This document shows positions 22,572-37,274 of a DNA stretch of 64,000 bases, piece after piece. Both the position numbers and the translations under genes were made by a program. Source of the stretch: Chiua virens (taxonomy: Eukaryota; Basidiomycota; Agaricomycetes; Boletales; Boletaceae); contig JAHNUO010000011.1 in the NCBI GenBank assembly GCA_019787685.1, forward strand, positions 186,001-250,000, in the 5' to 3' direction. The first letter of the stretch is position 1; each line of letters begins with the position of its first letter. The notes under the pieces were generated by a model that was given only the letters and a program-made list of their open reading frames with translations, did not search any database and was not told the DNA's origin.

Positions 22572-25341
22572 ATGGCCAGCCAAAATCCCGACACCTCTCT
22601 CGAGATTTCCGAGCTCGACAGACAAGATAGGCCTCCGTATATTTTGACCTGGCCAGAGGTCAAACTGTTGGGCATCACTGGTGTGAGTTCGGTCCGTCTG
22701 TATTTTGTCAACTTCCTGACAATACACTTCCACAGGTCGGATTCTTCTTGGACGGTTTGTATACCACCATTGCTCTATTCAATGTCCACTACTCACTGTG
22801 CATGATCATTGATCAGCCTACGATTTGTTCATTATCAACGTAAGCTGATTCCCCCGCATCACACAGCAATCGCTTGACTTTAAATATCACATAGCCTGTT
22901 TCAACCATGTTGCAATACAGGCTGTACGGAGGAAAGGCTCTTCCTGCAAACCTCGGAGGGTTGTTAAAGGCTTCCGCAAACATTGGCAGTGTCATTGGTC
23001 AATTTGGCTTCGGTAGGGTCGACTTCTTCCGTTCGTCTTGACAGCATTTGATCAGTTCTATTCTAGGCTATCTTGCAGATGCCGTCGGGCGTAAAACCGT
23101 CTGTAAGCGCTCGCTCTCTCCGGAATGAATGAAATACTGATCCCTTCAAGACGGCAAGGAACTGATGTTGATCATCGTAGCAACCATCTTCTGTATCTCG
23201 GCCCCAACCAGTGCGTATACCCCGTATCCATCGAAACATACGAATGAGGTTTTTCAAAGATGATCTGAGCCCGAACGGTGTCCTAATCTATTTATCGATG
23301 TTCAGAATTCTCCTTGGTGTGGGTGTCGGAGGAGATTATCCCATGTCTGCCTCAGTCACGAGTGACCGGGCCTCGATCCGTAAACGTGGGACCCTTCTGA
23401 TGTACATCTTCGCCAACCAGGGTTGGGGAAGCTTGGTTGGAAGCTTGATCGTCATCATCGTTCTGGCATGCTACAAGCATGTTATGAACGACTTGCATGA
23501 GACATCCAAGGTGGATGGAGGTGAGTATCTCGAAGTTCCTTTTTCGTCCCATATCGAACTCAATTGTCCATCGTCCAGTCTGGAGAATCGTCGTTGGTTT
23601 GGCACTTGTGCCTGCTTTTGGCACATTATACCAACGTTTGACTCTCCCCGAATCAAAGCGTTATGAAGAGGCACAGCACATGAACGATCCTGAATACACA
23701 AAGGAAAAGGATGCCGCTGTTGAGGGTACACCCAGCGGATCGGAAAATGGTGTACAGGATGCTCAAGCCCCGAAAAAGGCCCTCCTTGGAGGTAAGCATA
23801 ATGATATGATCTGACTGACATGATTGATGACTGTCATGTCATCAGAATTCTTAGAATACATGTCGGAGTGGCGCCATGCTAAAATTCTTATTGGAACCGC
23901 TATGTGTTGGTTCCTGTTGGACATTGCGTGAGTCATTGTCTTCATACCGAGGCTGAGAAACGATCTTAAGGACTCCTTGATCGCAGGTTCTATGGTATCA
24001 ACCTCAATCAAAATGTCGTGCTTACCGCTATCGGATTCGCTGGTACGACGGGGCACACCATGGGAGAAGCTTTTCAACCTCGCCGTTGGAAACATTATCA
24101 TCAATGTGCTCGGATTCGTACCAGGTTCGTTTTGTGACTCTGCACTCCGCCTATCGATGTACGCCTTCTGACCCGTACACTCCACTGTGGTTAGGTTACT
24201 ATGTCACACTGTTGACCATCGAGAAGCTTGGACGTAAAGTTATACAATTACAGGGATTCCTCATGGCAGCCTTGTTCTGTGAGTCGTTTAGTGCCCGCTT
24301 AGCGTGAGCTCGACTTAAATGCGACTCGTTAGTGGGCATTTTGGCAGGCAAGTTCGACGAGTTCAAACACAACCACGCAGCGTCCGTTGTCTGCTTCACA
24401 TTCCTGCAGGTATGTCTCGACATTTGTATACCTGAATGTGGAGGACTGACCCCATCCTCGTGCTCAGTTCTTCTTTAACTTTGGAGCTAACTCGTGAGTT
24501 GACTTATGGTTTATCTTATCTACTTTTCACTCACGACACTTTGCGTGATTGTCAGTACGACATTCGTAAGTTATCCTCAACTTCCTCGTGACTATGTCTA
24601 AGATGGACGCACTGCAGTGCTACCCGGCAGAGGTCTTCCCCACAAAGTACCGTGCGTTTGCACACGGTATATCCGCAGCTTGTGGGAAAACAGGCGCAAT
24701 CATCTCCGCCCTCGTGTTCAGCACCCTCTCTAACAGCATTGGAACAAGCTCCATTCTTTGGAGTAAGTTCACCACTTCCTCTCACGCCCGCGTGATGCTT
24801 GCAATCTGAATCCATGAACTTACGTACTTTGACAGTCTTTTTCGCGTGCTGCATTCTCGGTGCCGGTGAGTAGCCGTCCTGGCCGGATCAGTTGATTCTG
24901 GTTTTGTTGCATATGATACCGTGCTCACATAAACCCACGCAGGGTTCACCCTTCTTCTCCCCGAGGTGGCCGGTCGTGACCCCGACTGCTGTGCTCGCTG
25001 CTGAGATCGCTGAGAAACGTGCTGCCAGAGGTATATGAACGCACCACGGTCCCTAAACATGAACCACGACCTCGTTCCGAAATAAATCACGTCAAGTTTC
25101 TCATTCAAGCTGGTATCATGATCTTTCGTCCATCTCTTTCCCTTTTCTTCTTTCTTCCATCTCAGCATTCCGTAATCGGATCCCCGCTTTTTTCCCCTTT
25201 CCCACATCATGACAGACAGGTCCCCGCGGGTCTCGCTATGACGAGGAACCGGTAGATGACTCAGGAACGAGAGAAAGAGATAGAAGCCAATTCACCAGAA
25301 AAGCGTCCACGCAGCCGTCCTATGCTCTGCCCTTGGATTGA
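22572..25341 (+). pseudogene. PHO84-type inorganic phosphate:H+ symporter (major facilitator), with two frame breaks
   Basis: Plasma-membrane phosphate transporter of the PHO84 group, normally twelve membrane helices. About 18 short exons can be chained with consensus splice sites. Recognisable pieces in order are GVGFFLDAYDLFIIN, GYLADAVGRKTVYG, LGVGVGGDYPMSASVTSDRA, ANQGWGSLVGSLI, the central loop with [78 protein letters not shown] and LLLPEVAGRDPD. Two single extra bases break the frame. One is at about 24050-24053, in a GGGG run before TPWEKLF. The other is near 24987, after GRDPD. Beyond the second, the other frame continues as a normal tail (VLAAEIAEKRAARG) and a last exon ending at 25341. 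The splice sites look intact, so this is either a young pseudogene or a gene with sequence errors. No phosphate-response element was identified. Confidence 0.78.
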
Positions 25342-26234
25342 TTCATTTAGCACGCTAGGCAGTCTTCCATACCCTCCCAACTCGTATATATATCCTTTTC
25401 CTGTCTCAGTCGAACGACTCGAAACGCCACTCGTCTTGCGCCGCACGCCGTGGCCTTGTATGGAAATCCCGCTGATGGCGGTGGCACGTGCGTCGTTGTG
25501 GTTTTGAACTTGTCTCAAACTCGAGTCTAGACCTCAATGATCTCTACCGTCCGCATATGTTCCGACGCACGTTCGCTGGCGCGTTGCGTCTTAGGACTGA
25601 CTTGCACAGGGTTGTCGAGATCACACCGTGATTTGAATGCATCATGTATCATGCAATCATTATTGACCTGCGTCGCGATCAATCTTTTCAGGTACCAGTA
25701 CAGATCGGACGTATTGTGTTTTCGAACTTTCACAACAAGATTCAGAACAAATGTCATCCAGTGAACCAAGTGAATATACAGAGATGCTCTAATATGCCAG
25801 GAGGGCGTGGACTACATACTAAAGTTGAGATGACTTCGGCCAAGTCGTCTGGTTATCATCGTAGCATGTACTAGCAGGCAACGTAGAGCCAATGAACGTG
25901 TGATTTGAATTATCCTATCGTGTATAAACTTTCACCCGTATTGCGAGTAAGAGGAAAGTAGAAACATAGAAGAGATGGTTAGATGAGTATGAATCACGGT
26001 ACGTGCTGTAGACATGGTGTCGCATGAGGTAACATGGAAGGACATCGCAAGAAAGGAAAGAATACGGGCCAGAACAAGCATCTTCGAGATGTAGGCAAGG
26101 CAAGGCTAAGGTATCGCAACAGTAATGTACGGTCAGACAAACAAGAGATACATTTATGAACAAGAATGAACGTAGGTGAGCAGAAGGCAACCAAGCAAGT
26201 AGACGAGAACTAATGTCCAAAGTTTTAATGAAGT
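25342..26234. other. No gene identified
   Basis: Convergent 3' flanks of the transporter-like gene (plus) and the charged-protein gene (minus). No motif was seen in the short open frames. Confidence 0.4.
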
Positions 26235-27659
26235 TTATGCGCTCCGAAGAGGGCCCATAGCTCGGCGCACAGGCTCGTCCCGTTCCGTAAAGATAGCACC
26301 GGCGCGCAGGCCATCTTTCGGGGCAAGACGGACCTTTGCCACCGTCTCTCTGCGCTCGCGCGCCTCACGGGCATTTTGCAACTCTTCAGTGTCGACCAAA
26401 CGAGATGAAGCCTCGCGGACAGCTTTGGACGCGACGGTCTCCACATCAGCACAAGGTTTTTCACGAGACTTGGTCCTGGTGCCACTTTGCTCATCTTCCG
26501 AGCTCTCGCAATCGTCTTCCGACCGCCGGACCCTGATACGTTTGACGCCTTCCGCGGAGGTGCCTTCGCGACTACGATCCCTGGATTTGCGCTTGCCGGG
26601 GGAGACAAACAGTCTCTGTGGAGGGCATGCCTCCGCAGCTTCAAAGTCCGGGTGGTAAATGGGTAGCCTTGAGGCCGCGACAACCTCGGGAGCAAGTCCG
26701 TAAAGCGGGTTATGAAAAGTTGCCTTTTGCCCACGGCTGAAACGATAGTTGGGTGAATGTCAACATCCCTGCATATACGGTCGCACTCACAAAACATATG
26801 TGATCGTCGGCTTTTCCTCATGCCTAGGAGTGGGTGTTCCTTCCCGTGCCCGAGCTTCACCTACAACTTCCTCGTCGTCGCTACTATCCCAATCCGAGCG
26901 TACATCAACCTTTTCCTCCGACCCAACAAGGAAGGGATTGTTTGGCGAGTCACGTTTTGGCCGGATTTCGGTGGCTTGAGACTTCGTGGGAGTTTTGAAC
27001 ACAGAAGGCGAGGGAGCACGAAGGAACAATCTGCGTGGCGGAGTCACAGGAACAACGGAGCTTGGTCCTTTCGAAGAGTCATTACGTTCCACGGAAGAAG
27101 CACGTGTAGGGTGAATCACTGGTTGCCTTCTCGACGGAGGTGGCGACACGGGGGCCTTGACACGATAGCGGAGCATCGCAGGCGACGGCGACGGCGAAGT
27201 CTCTTCCGTCTTGTCCGCCTGTGCGACCTTCTTCTCCTGCTTGTCACCACAAGACTGGCTGCCACGTCCGGTCCAAAATGCGTTTTCATCTTCGTCTTCT
27301 TCGTCGTGACCGGGGAGGACCCCAAGCGTGCGACGTTTTTTGCGATTTGGACTCTCGACTTCGGACTGGCCGTCATTGTCGCTCATGTCCTGGATGAGGT
27401 GATTTGACTTGGCTCGCTTGATACGTGGAGCGTAACTGCCATCGAGGTCGTCATCTAACTCGGAGGCGCTGCCACTGCCATCGGAATCATGGTGGGACGC
27501 AAATGAACGCGCGCGCGATCGTGACCGTTTGTGATGGGTGCGCGGAGGTGTTGGTAAAGACGCGACTGAAGCGGAACGTTTGAGTGGTTTGGTTGTGCGG
27601 GAGCGATCGTCTAGGTCGCGCAGCGAATTGGAAGAGTCGAGAATGTGATTCATCAACAT
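26235..27659 (-). CDS. Hypothetical charged, probably disordered nuclear-type protein
   Basis: I do not recognise the family. Two exons (26791-27659 and 26235-26736) joined over a 54-nt intron with TTTCAG acceptor give 456 residues. The N-terminal half is rich in Ser, Arg and Lys (RSASVASLPTPPRTHHKRSR), followed by acidic patches such as EEDEDENAFW and basic NRKKRR, which suggests a nuclear location. Short islands look conserved rather than random: PPRRLFLRAPSPSVFKTP, SPNNPFLVG, and, across the splice junction, ITYVFRGQKATFHNPLYGL. The C-terminal third is charged, with a likely helix of alternating Glu and Arg (NAREARERRETVAK). The TP/SP sites resemble cyclin-dependent kinase targets, but this is only a pattern. 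The start could be 27659 or 27653; the open frame continues upstream into a poorly coding region that I left out. Confidence 0.72.
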
Positions 27660-29919
27660 CGTCCAGTAAAAAAAAAGTGTAGAAATAGGAATGTTAAGAT
27701 GGAGAATGAGAAGAGAATGTTGTGGAAGAGGACAAGCCCGTCGCTGTGGCCGTGGAACAAGAGCAACAAGGACAATGGCGAACCACACACAAACAACGAC
27801 AAACAACCCCTATATTAGTGGTTATCATATCCTTGTCTCTCCTATCGACGAGAGCGGCCAACACGAGCGATTTTCTGATCAATCAGATTCTATTCTCATG
27901 TACCCCACACCCTGTGTATCTGTGGGTAGAATTAGTGCAATCTAAAGAACCCATACTATCATTGTACCTGTTATGCAAAATGGAGTAGAAGTGCAAAATC
28001 AATTCCTGTCCACAACACAACAAAGAGAAGAGACTCGGAGTAGCACAAGTAGATAGCCCTAGCATGTCCCATGGATCCTGTATTTTTTGGGGGTAATGAT
28101 GCTCGGCTTTATATCTATCCCTCCATACCACCTTTTGTAGCAAAGAATGGCCAGGGCATCACTGTATTCAGCTCCAAAAAATAACAAAATTCCTCACAGA
28201 TACTTTATAATATTGTCGTTGTAAATACAATTTTCCGAGCATGTTGGGTCGATGGATGTGAATCTATAGGCATCCTACAAATCCTTTCCCGCCGTCCAAA
28301 GTGTGACAATTTCAAGCGGAGTTGAATAGGCGAGGAAACCAAAGTGATGGGAAACGATGGCACTATCCGGCCAAGTCCTTCTACCACCAGACGCATCTTC
28401 CCACTACCACTTCTGGTCCAATTTTGCATTACCGGTCCCATGATAGTACTCCCAAATTCAAACCCGCCACGAAGGCACTCACCGCATATGGACACGCCGT
28501 GGCCCACAGGGGCTCGTTGGACGGATTCGTTCCCAACATGCAGCTTCTACTCTTGTGTGCCTACACTACATAGTGATAATATTGGTAAAATGTCTTGTTG
28601 CTTTTGTTACTTTTGGCCTGAGCTGTGCTTTTTGGAACTTTCAAGTCTTTTTTGTCAACTCTTCGGGCTAAAAGTAGGTCTCTATGCTTTTAGTGTGATT
28701 TTAGTGAACTTTCACCTGTCATTTCATGCTTTTCGGGTGCACTTTCAAACATGAAAAGTTGACAAAATATATTAAAAGTAAGTGGTAGACTGCTGAAAAT
28801 AGTCACAAAAAGCCGGTAAAAGCAAAATGGGACAAGGAGTGTCCTGAATCTTAGTGCTGTGCTGGCCCAGCTTGGCTTGAAAGCAGGTGACAGACAATGA
28901 CAATAGCGAAATGTGTCAACCAGGCAGGCCATGAAGGCTATCAAGACAGGTCCACAATTGACACTGAGGTCTAGCCAGGCGGCGAGATTGCTGACAGGGC
29001 GCCACACAGTAAAGCGCATGTTCAGAGGCTGATGGTGAGGTCCACCTTCTCCTCCTAGCCGACTATCTCGACATGGCGTGTTCGTTTCGTCGAAGCGCTC
29101 GTCCTCTGGGGCTCTCCAGGTGAGCGGGGACATTGTATGGTGCGGCCGTTTGCTGTCTGGGTCATCTTTCGACTCTAATGCTGCTATAGGTGAGTTCTCC
29201 TGCACCCCTCGCTCTACATGCTCTTGCTAACATTCTGGCCCGTTTGCCATTATTTTTGACCTATTCCTGGCGTCCTTGTCACACCTGCGCGTGCTCCTCG
29301 CAGCTGCGCTCGCTGGGACTAGTACGTATGAATACATTGTGAGTCGTGACGGCGGTAGTGCCACATATTGTGCTCGTCCATTTCAGCTTGCACTTGTTCT
29401 AGAGACCGCCAGTGGCAGGATGATGGAGATGGGTGCTGGGGACCTTCAGGTAAGTCGTCATCGGACTTGTTCGTCATGCTGATCGTTCGGGTCTTCAGTC
29501 GTTGTCAATCACTCGCGTGTTGTCGCTCTCGTCCTCCCCCTCGATCGATGGTGTTTGCGCCATCCCATCATTTTCCTTGTCCTGTACATTTGAGAAGAAA
29601 AAGGCCAAGCACAGCGTCGAAACGTGTTGGAACAAGTCAGATACAATCTTGATAATTGCCAACTAGCAGTATGAAATGATGCTCACTAGTACAGTGGCGC
29701 CTCCAGAAATGGAAGGCCCCGCAGGCTGTGTGACACGGTGACCTTTAAAATTTGAAGCTTTGAAGTTTGAACGTATCTAACTTAGTGCCTGTCCAGTCAT
29801 CACCCTCTCGTCTCCAAAATGGACAAATTCTCAATCTTCACTGGGAAAAAGTCGAGGCCAATCACGCTAACCAACTCCTGATCGCCAGGGTCTTCCATTT
29901 GACGACCTGGCTCTAAGCC
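27660..29919. other. No gene identified; includes an AT-rich block
   Basis: The part next to 27660 is the promoter and leader of the charged-protein gene. From about 28560 to 28850 the sequence is AT-rich, and variants of ACTTTTNG and AACTTTCA recur, unlike its surroundings. From 29150 to 29650 some GTGAGT- and CAG-like sites occur, but no protein family can be read. Confidence 0.35.
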
Positions 29920-30280
29920 CTTGAACAATGCTTTCGAAGATCAAACTTCTCATCGACGTACGCAAAGTATCTCATGTTCATGTGAGTGCAGTGTGATGCG
30001 AGTCGAGACATTGACGTACGCTTGTATTTCTTTCTGCCCAGGAAACATTTCAGCCCACCTCCACCCTTTCCAAAGTTTAGAACAGGAGAACTCGTAACAA
30101 GGAATGTCAGTGTCCACGCGCACCATGGGTACCTGTTCCAGTACTAGGTACCACCAAAGTTGGACCCAGCTTCGATCACTTTGCATTTGAAATCGAGCTC
30201 GCGAAGGTGGGTGAGGTTGTATATCCCTGAGCTCCGCCGACAATGATAGCGTCATACCTTTCTTCCACAATGTGAGTCAT
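29920..30280 (-). pseudogene. Remnant of a third Baeyer-Villiger monooxygenase (5' part only)
   Basis: The reading starts with an ATG at 30280 and [11 protein letters not shown] like the two full copies. The glycine-rich FAD motif is then damaged by a deletion, and the frame shifts. Further on, MVRVDTDIPCYEFS and KLWKGWRWAEMFPGQKEIQAYV match residues about 50-85 of the intact copies. A piece of exon 2 (DEKFDLRKHC-like) follows beyond the old intron and the match stops near 29920. About 430 residues of the normal protein are missing. It lies 656 nt downstream of copy 2, so it probably came from a local duplication followed by deletion. Confidence 0.85.
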
Positions 30281-30936
30281 CAATAGGAATGGTTTCGTTT
30301 GGGTGATCCTTGGTTGGGAGATAGATTCATTCTCATTGAGCTGGCGTCTTATATCGCAGGGTCCCCCGTCTGGATGCTTATCTCTCGTTCCTATTTCCGA
30401 TCCTTCTGCAGGTTGCGCCCAATTCATGGATGGGATAACTAGGCACATGGCCCTGTTCCACCTTCTTTCTGGTTTTGCTGAGGTGCGCTGAAACTCACGA
30501 GAAGCCTTTCTCCGAAATCTCGTCTCCATCTTGGCCCCACAACTGGCCTCACTCCGGTTTACGACCAGCAAGTACTTCCAACTCCGATGACCAAACATCT
30601 GAGATAGATTCATGGTCTTCGGTTCGCCATTTCCAAGCGTGGTCGTCATCGGGGAATGAAGTGCTCGTGATCATGTCATACCAATTCACTCGGGGCTCAA
30701 GTGGTTAAAATACTAGGTACGTCGAGGAGCAGCCAGTGCCAGCGATTGCCTTAGTGTATCGAACCTCTGACGTGCAATAGCTACCAGTTCAAATCGCTAT
30801 GTTGCACCTACCAGAAGCCGAGAGCAGTGAAAAAAGATCTGAACCTTGATAGGTCTCGCCGATGGCAGGGAATGAATACAATAGAACTACTCAAAATCAT
30901 ACAGTACATGATCAACCATACATTTTAACTTGGAAA
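30281..30936. other. No gene identified (between monooxygenase remnant and copy 2)
   Basis: About 650 nt between the remnant's start codon and the stop of monooxygenase copy 2. It should contain the old promoter of the remnant. No other feature is seen. Confidence 0.4.
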
Positions 30937-32886
<1,950 letters not shown>

Positions 32887-34380
32887 GCAGGTTGTTGATG
32901 GTGGTGATTTCGTCTGGGCGGGGATCTTGGTTGGGCGCTAGACTCATTCTCTTGACCCGTTATCTTATATTCGGTCCCTGTCTTCTTCTAAACGGAGTAA
33001 TGTTTTCGTCATGCAGAACTTCGATGAATACCGCCCTTCTTGCGCCGACTAGCCTGAGAGATTATGGAAGGGAGACACTTCCTTATGATTAGGCACCGTG
33101 ACGGTATTTCACCGGGGGAATCACCCCAACTTCCTTCTGATTTCACAGAGGCGTGTTGGTGCTGACACTACTTACGAGGAAATTCTCCCGCTTGGACTAT
33201 TAGCTCCATCATGACCCTGGTTCTTGGCTGAGGTTATTGTCCCCACCGGCAGTATGACACTGTCCTCCTACTCGTAATCAATCGGAGAGTATTCCCAGTG
33301 GAGAGGGGGGAACACGTCAGATGCTAAAGAAGGGCATAAGTTACGCACGTATTAAAACTGCTGCCAAATATGAATGTATTCCCAAATACCTTGAAATATA
33401 TGGATATGGGTGTCGACTGTGACAAGAGTGATTTAAATGATGCTGTACCAGCACAGATAATCAGGTGAATCGAAGTTACTACATAGAAATGAATCAGAGT
33501 CCAAGTTCAATGTCTTGAACCGTCAATGAGAAGCCTTGACCATCAGAGTCGAGACATGACTCGCTCTGTCGGGTTGGGATTTATTCGTGCCACTTGCCAC
33601 CGAATGCGAAAATCTGGGAGCGAACGTCTCGTCGAAGCCAGTTATGAAATGCACTGCCCCTCGGCACCACACGACTGCTTCACACTCCGATTGAAAGCTA
33701 CAGCGCCGACTCCTGGATGACAACGCCAGTGCTTAGTAGAGATTCGGAACATGGTGTTATGAAAAATGCAATTGTGAACCTCTCTGATTTTTGCATTGCA
33801 CTGGCGGAAACCCCTTGTCAGTGAGGATACTCAAATAAGCGCTTAGAGGGTGCCGGTGGGCGGCTTGAACTTAAGTAAACATTCACATTCACCTGGAGCA
33901 GGTCCAGATCCGATGATCCCCTGTTACAATATGTTATAAACGATGGCCCACAATGTCGTGGACATCCGCATCCGCGCGAAAAGCCGACAAGACATTGAGC
34001 ATATGGTTTGTTCCTGGAGTCGTAGTACCGAAACCGCTGCGGCTTACATAATACATTCGTTGCTGATGGCACGTTCAACCGCCATCTATAGATTCTATAC
34101 TACATACCGCCTAGAATATTGCAAGGTCGACAAGTTATACTAGTAGAATATGGACACACGTACGTTGTCGAAAATTTTATCCGTCGTGTATTTCAGTAAC
34201 TTGGATAGTAATAAGGTCGATTCCAGTCGGATCCACTAAGGCGTGCACATGTCACACTGTTCAATGATTTGCCGGAAGGCGTCGTATCTCATGAAATGTG
34301 ACCGGGACCTCCAGAAAGCTTAAAGTTCAGGTCATTCACATGAATCCCGCTTTCATTCCCCCACTCCGTCTGCTTCAACG
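32887..34380. other. Divergent intergenic region between BVMO 2 and the O-methyltransferase
   Basis: The monooxygenase (minus) and the methyltransferase (plus) are transcribed away from each other across about 1.5 kb. A small open frame in each direction lies at 33523-33723, but neither shows motifs. Promoters of both neighbours should lie here. Confidence 0.4.
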
Positions 34381-36382
34381 ATGTCAGGTGAACCTCAGCT
34401 CGAAGCTCTTCTCGAGATCATCAACACTTCCGCCCGTCAAGCCATTGCTGAGTACAAGAAAGGTGGTCACGAAGTCCCAACAATCTATTCCAAGACATCC
34501 CACCCAATCGATTTCGCAAATGATACGCTGGCGCTAAAGAGGGCTGTCAGGTTACTCGAGGGTGCTTGTCAGCAGCTATGCGCTTCATTAGCGCCCCCTC
34601 AGCACACCCTTCATAATGTAAGCTGCTTTCCGGACCTATTCTACTGGAAACGACTAACAGACCTTCACATTATTGAGTTTGCGATGTCGTTTGAATCTGC
34701 GTGCGTGCGTGTCGTAATTCGAGCAAAGATCGCGGATGTGTTACAGAACTATCCGAATGGTCTTCATGTCGACGAGTTGGCCAAGCTAGTCAATCTGGAA
34801 AAAGGGAAACTTGGTCGCCTGCTCCGTCTCCTTGCGACTAAGGGATGCTTTACTGAAGGTATAAATCTCGTTGTCTAACCATTTGTATATCAAGTTTCGT
34901 GACATATCTCTTAGTGAAGCCAAATATTTTTGCGAACAACCGTATCTCGCTTATCACTTGTTCCGATTCATACTCTGCTGCTTATTCGCTTGTCGTGGCG
35001 GAAGATGTCTCCAATGGTGCTGCTGTTTTGTATGAAACAATGACGGAACCCCAATACGCAACAAGTTATGCCCCGGAGAAGTCTCCGCTCATGTATGCGC
35101 TCAACCAGAGGGGCGTCACGGGGAACTTCTTTGACTGGCTGAGGGAGCATGTAAGTTATTTCTCACCACCGTTTTTCTGCCCTCGGCTTTGGTCCTCGCT
35201 CACTTATATTGTAATATCTTCAGGACGAAAAACTTGAAGTAAGAAGACTAAACATTATTTGATGACCGATGGTTTCATTTACTCGAGTAGAATTTTCACC
35301 GCGCTATGACTGGCGTCGGCTGCGTCATGGGCTCCCTCTCCGTGTTGCACCGTAAGTGGACACTTTGCTCGTCTCTCTTTAGACATACGACCATAATTTC
35401 ACAGATTACCCATGGAATGAAGTGAAGACTGTCTGTGATGTTGGCGGTAGTGTCGGGACAGTCACACTGCCGCTTTTGAAAATGTACTCGCACCTCCAAA
35501 TCGTTGACCAGGACCTGCCAGAAGTCTTGGTTCAAGCTAAGGAAGTGAGGACAGTTTCTGATCTCTGATTTGATTTGGCTCTGTATTGTTTGCTAGTGCA
35601 CGCAATTCTGACGTCCATCCGACTCTAATATCTCTGCATATACAGGTCTGGGCAAAGGACGCACCAGAAGTACTGGAAAACGTTAAATTCGTTCCTCTCG
35701 ACTTCTTCGAAGAGAGCCCCGTGAAGGGACAAGACGTGTACTATGTGCGTGTCACTTGGTTTTATTTTGAAATCGAGATGAACTTTGGCTTCGATATTTG
35801 TTCAGCTTCGTAATATCATCCATAATTGGCCCGACGCTAAGGCAGCGGTTATCATGAGGAACATCAGAAGTGTGATGGCAACCCACAGTCGATTGCTTAT
35901 TCGTATGTCCCCACTTTCCTTGTCGTTCCCCAGCTGATTCACTTCGTTCTGTGTCTGATTCTGTCGTGTTGCGTGTCTTGCATTTTTTTTTCTATTAGAC
36001 GATTACGCTTTAACCCCTGTTACCCATGATCCCAACGTGCCAATGTTCGGTGTGGACGTTGCCCCTGAACCATTGTTGGCTAACTTTGGGAACGGAAACA
36101 ATCGCATGTATCAACAAGACCTGAACATGCTGTTGATAGTGAACGGAAAGGAGAGGACACTGGAAGATTTGAATGCTTTGGGGTACGTTCGTATTGTTTG
36201 GCTACCTTGATTAACCTAATTTGTTCCTGTTTCCGTCTTTGACATCATAATTTCGCACAATGCTATTTTTTCCCCTTTTGTATTTTATTCTTTCTCCCTA
36301 CAGTTCTGCAACCGGTCTACGCTTGGAGAAGGTATACGATCTTGCCGAGTCTACAGTACTCGACTTCAGAGTGGCTCGATGA
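34381..36382 (+). CDS. SAM-dependent O-methyltransferase (plant COMT / sterigmatocystin methyltransferase type)
   Basis: Transfers a methyl group from S-adenosylmethionine to a hydroxyl, typically on a phenolic or polyketide product. Ten exons (34381-34617, 34678-34858, 34915-35150, 35224-35238, 35291-35351, 35405-35544, 35646-35744, 35806-35902, 35999-36182, 36304-36382) keep phase and give 442 residues, normal for fungal members. The N-terminal winged-helix dimerisation part includes GLHVDELAKLV and GKLGRLLRLLATKGCF. SAM motif I is VCDVGGSVGTVTLPLL at about 253-268. The acceptor region has FVPLDFFEE, and the probable catalytic His lies in LRNIIHNW (about 329). Motif I carries Ser where many relatives have a third Gly. 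The 60-nt intron 1 is stop-free and a multiple of three, so it can be missed. Exon 4 is only 15 nt. Confidence 0.93.
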
Positions 36383-37274
36383 TGGACGGGTATGCGTGCA
36401 ATCCACGCTGAAGATGTACATTTTTTTGTCTTTGAAATGGCGAATGCTCACGAAAGGAAATCTTAATTTAAGGCCACCTCGGGTATGCGTAGCCTGAGTT
36501 CGAGTGCATCGCTCACAGCTACTGCACGAGCAGCGTGCTATTGTTGTGTATTTGCTGTGTATACCTCTTTTCTGTCCAAGACGAATCAACAATCAAAGTC
36601 CCTTTAGCAATTCTAGACTGAGGTAACATTATCGCTCAGCCGAAATTCTTTGACCCTCTGGCATACAACTATGGTGTGGGTGTTCCGGTTCACAAGAAAG
36701 AGACGCCGAAGAAATGTGTTCGCTTACCTGACCCGAGACCCAAGCTTCTTCCCCAGTCTGTCGTGATCACTTTCGTTCCAGTTTAACCACCCTGGGGAAA
36801 GGACAAGATAAGGCTCTTCAAGCTTCACTATTCATTTGGACACCTTGGCATGTCTCAAGGACACTTTGAGTCACAGTAAGTTCAGTGGGAACATTTAGCA
36901 GACGAGACCAAACGTCATTTTTCGACCCATCGGTTATCACTCACGACCAATGCCCATAATCCGATGGGAGGCCTGGAAAGTAATTAACATGCTAGTGGGA
37001 AACTGCATCGTTTCTGCGATAGCCCTCTCAGGGTCACCACCTTTTGACAGTGTCCCTGGGACGGGGAAACTTGTTGACTTGACAGTTTGCTGGTAGACAT
37101 CCCCAAAATACATCCTTCACGCCATCATATGCAAACAACCTGAGGTTAACCCGGCCGCCATATACAGTTCGCTTACTGCTTGTGGGATCTGCTCACATGC
37201 AAAATCCTATAAATCTGCGCCAATTCATAACTTTATGTCAAGCTTCGAGTGTCAAGTTTCTGGGACATCTCACT
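36383..37274. other. Intergenic: methyltransferase 3' flank and secreted-protein promoter
   Basis: No gene identified. The last 100 nt before 37275 contain a CATATACAG sequence (near 37159) that may serve as a TATA-like element for the downstream gene. Confidence 0.35.

Noticed and set aside
26757..27407. Plus-strand open frame of 216 codons
   Set aside because: Antisense to the Ser/Arg-rich exon of the charged-protein gene; composition mirrors that exon.
30720..30815. Possible tRNA because of a GTTCAAATC sequence
   Set aside because: No acceptor stem or anticodon arm could be paired around it.
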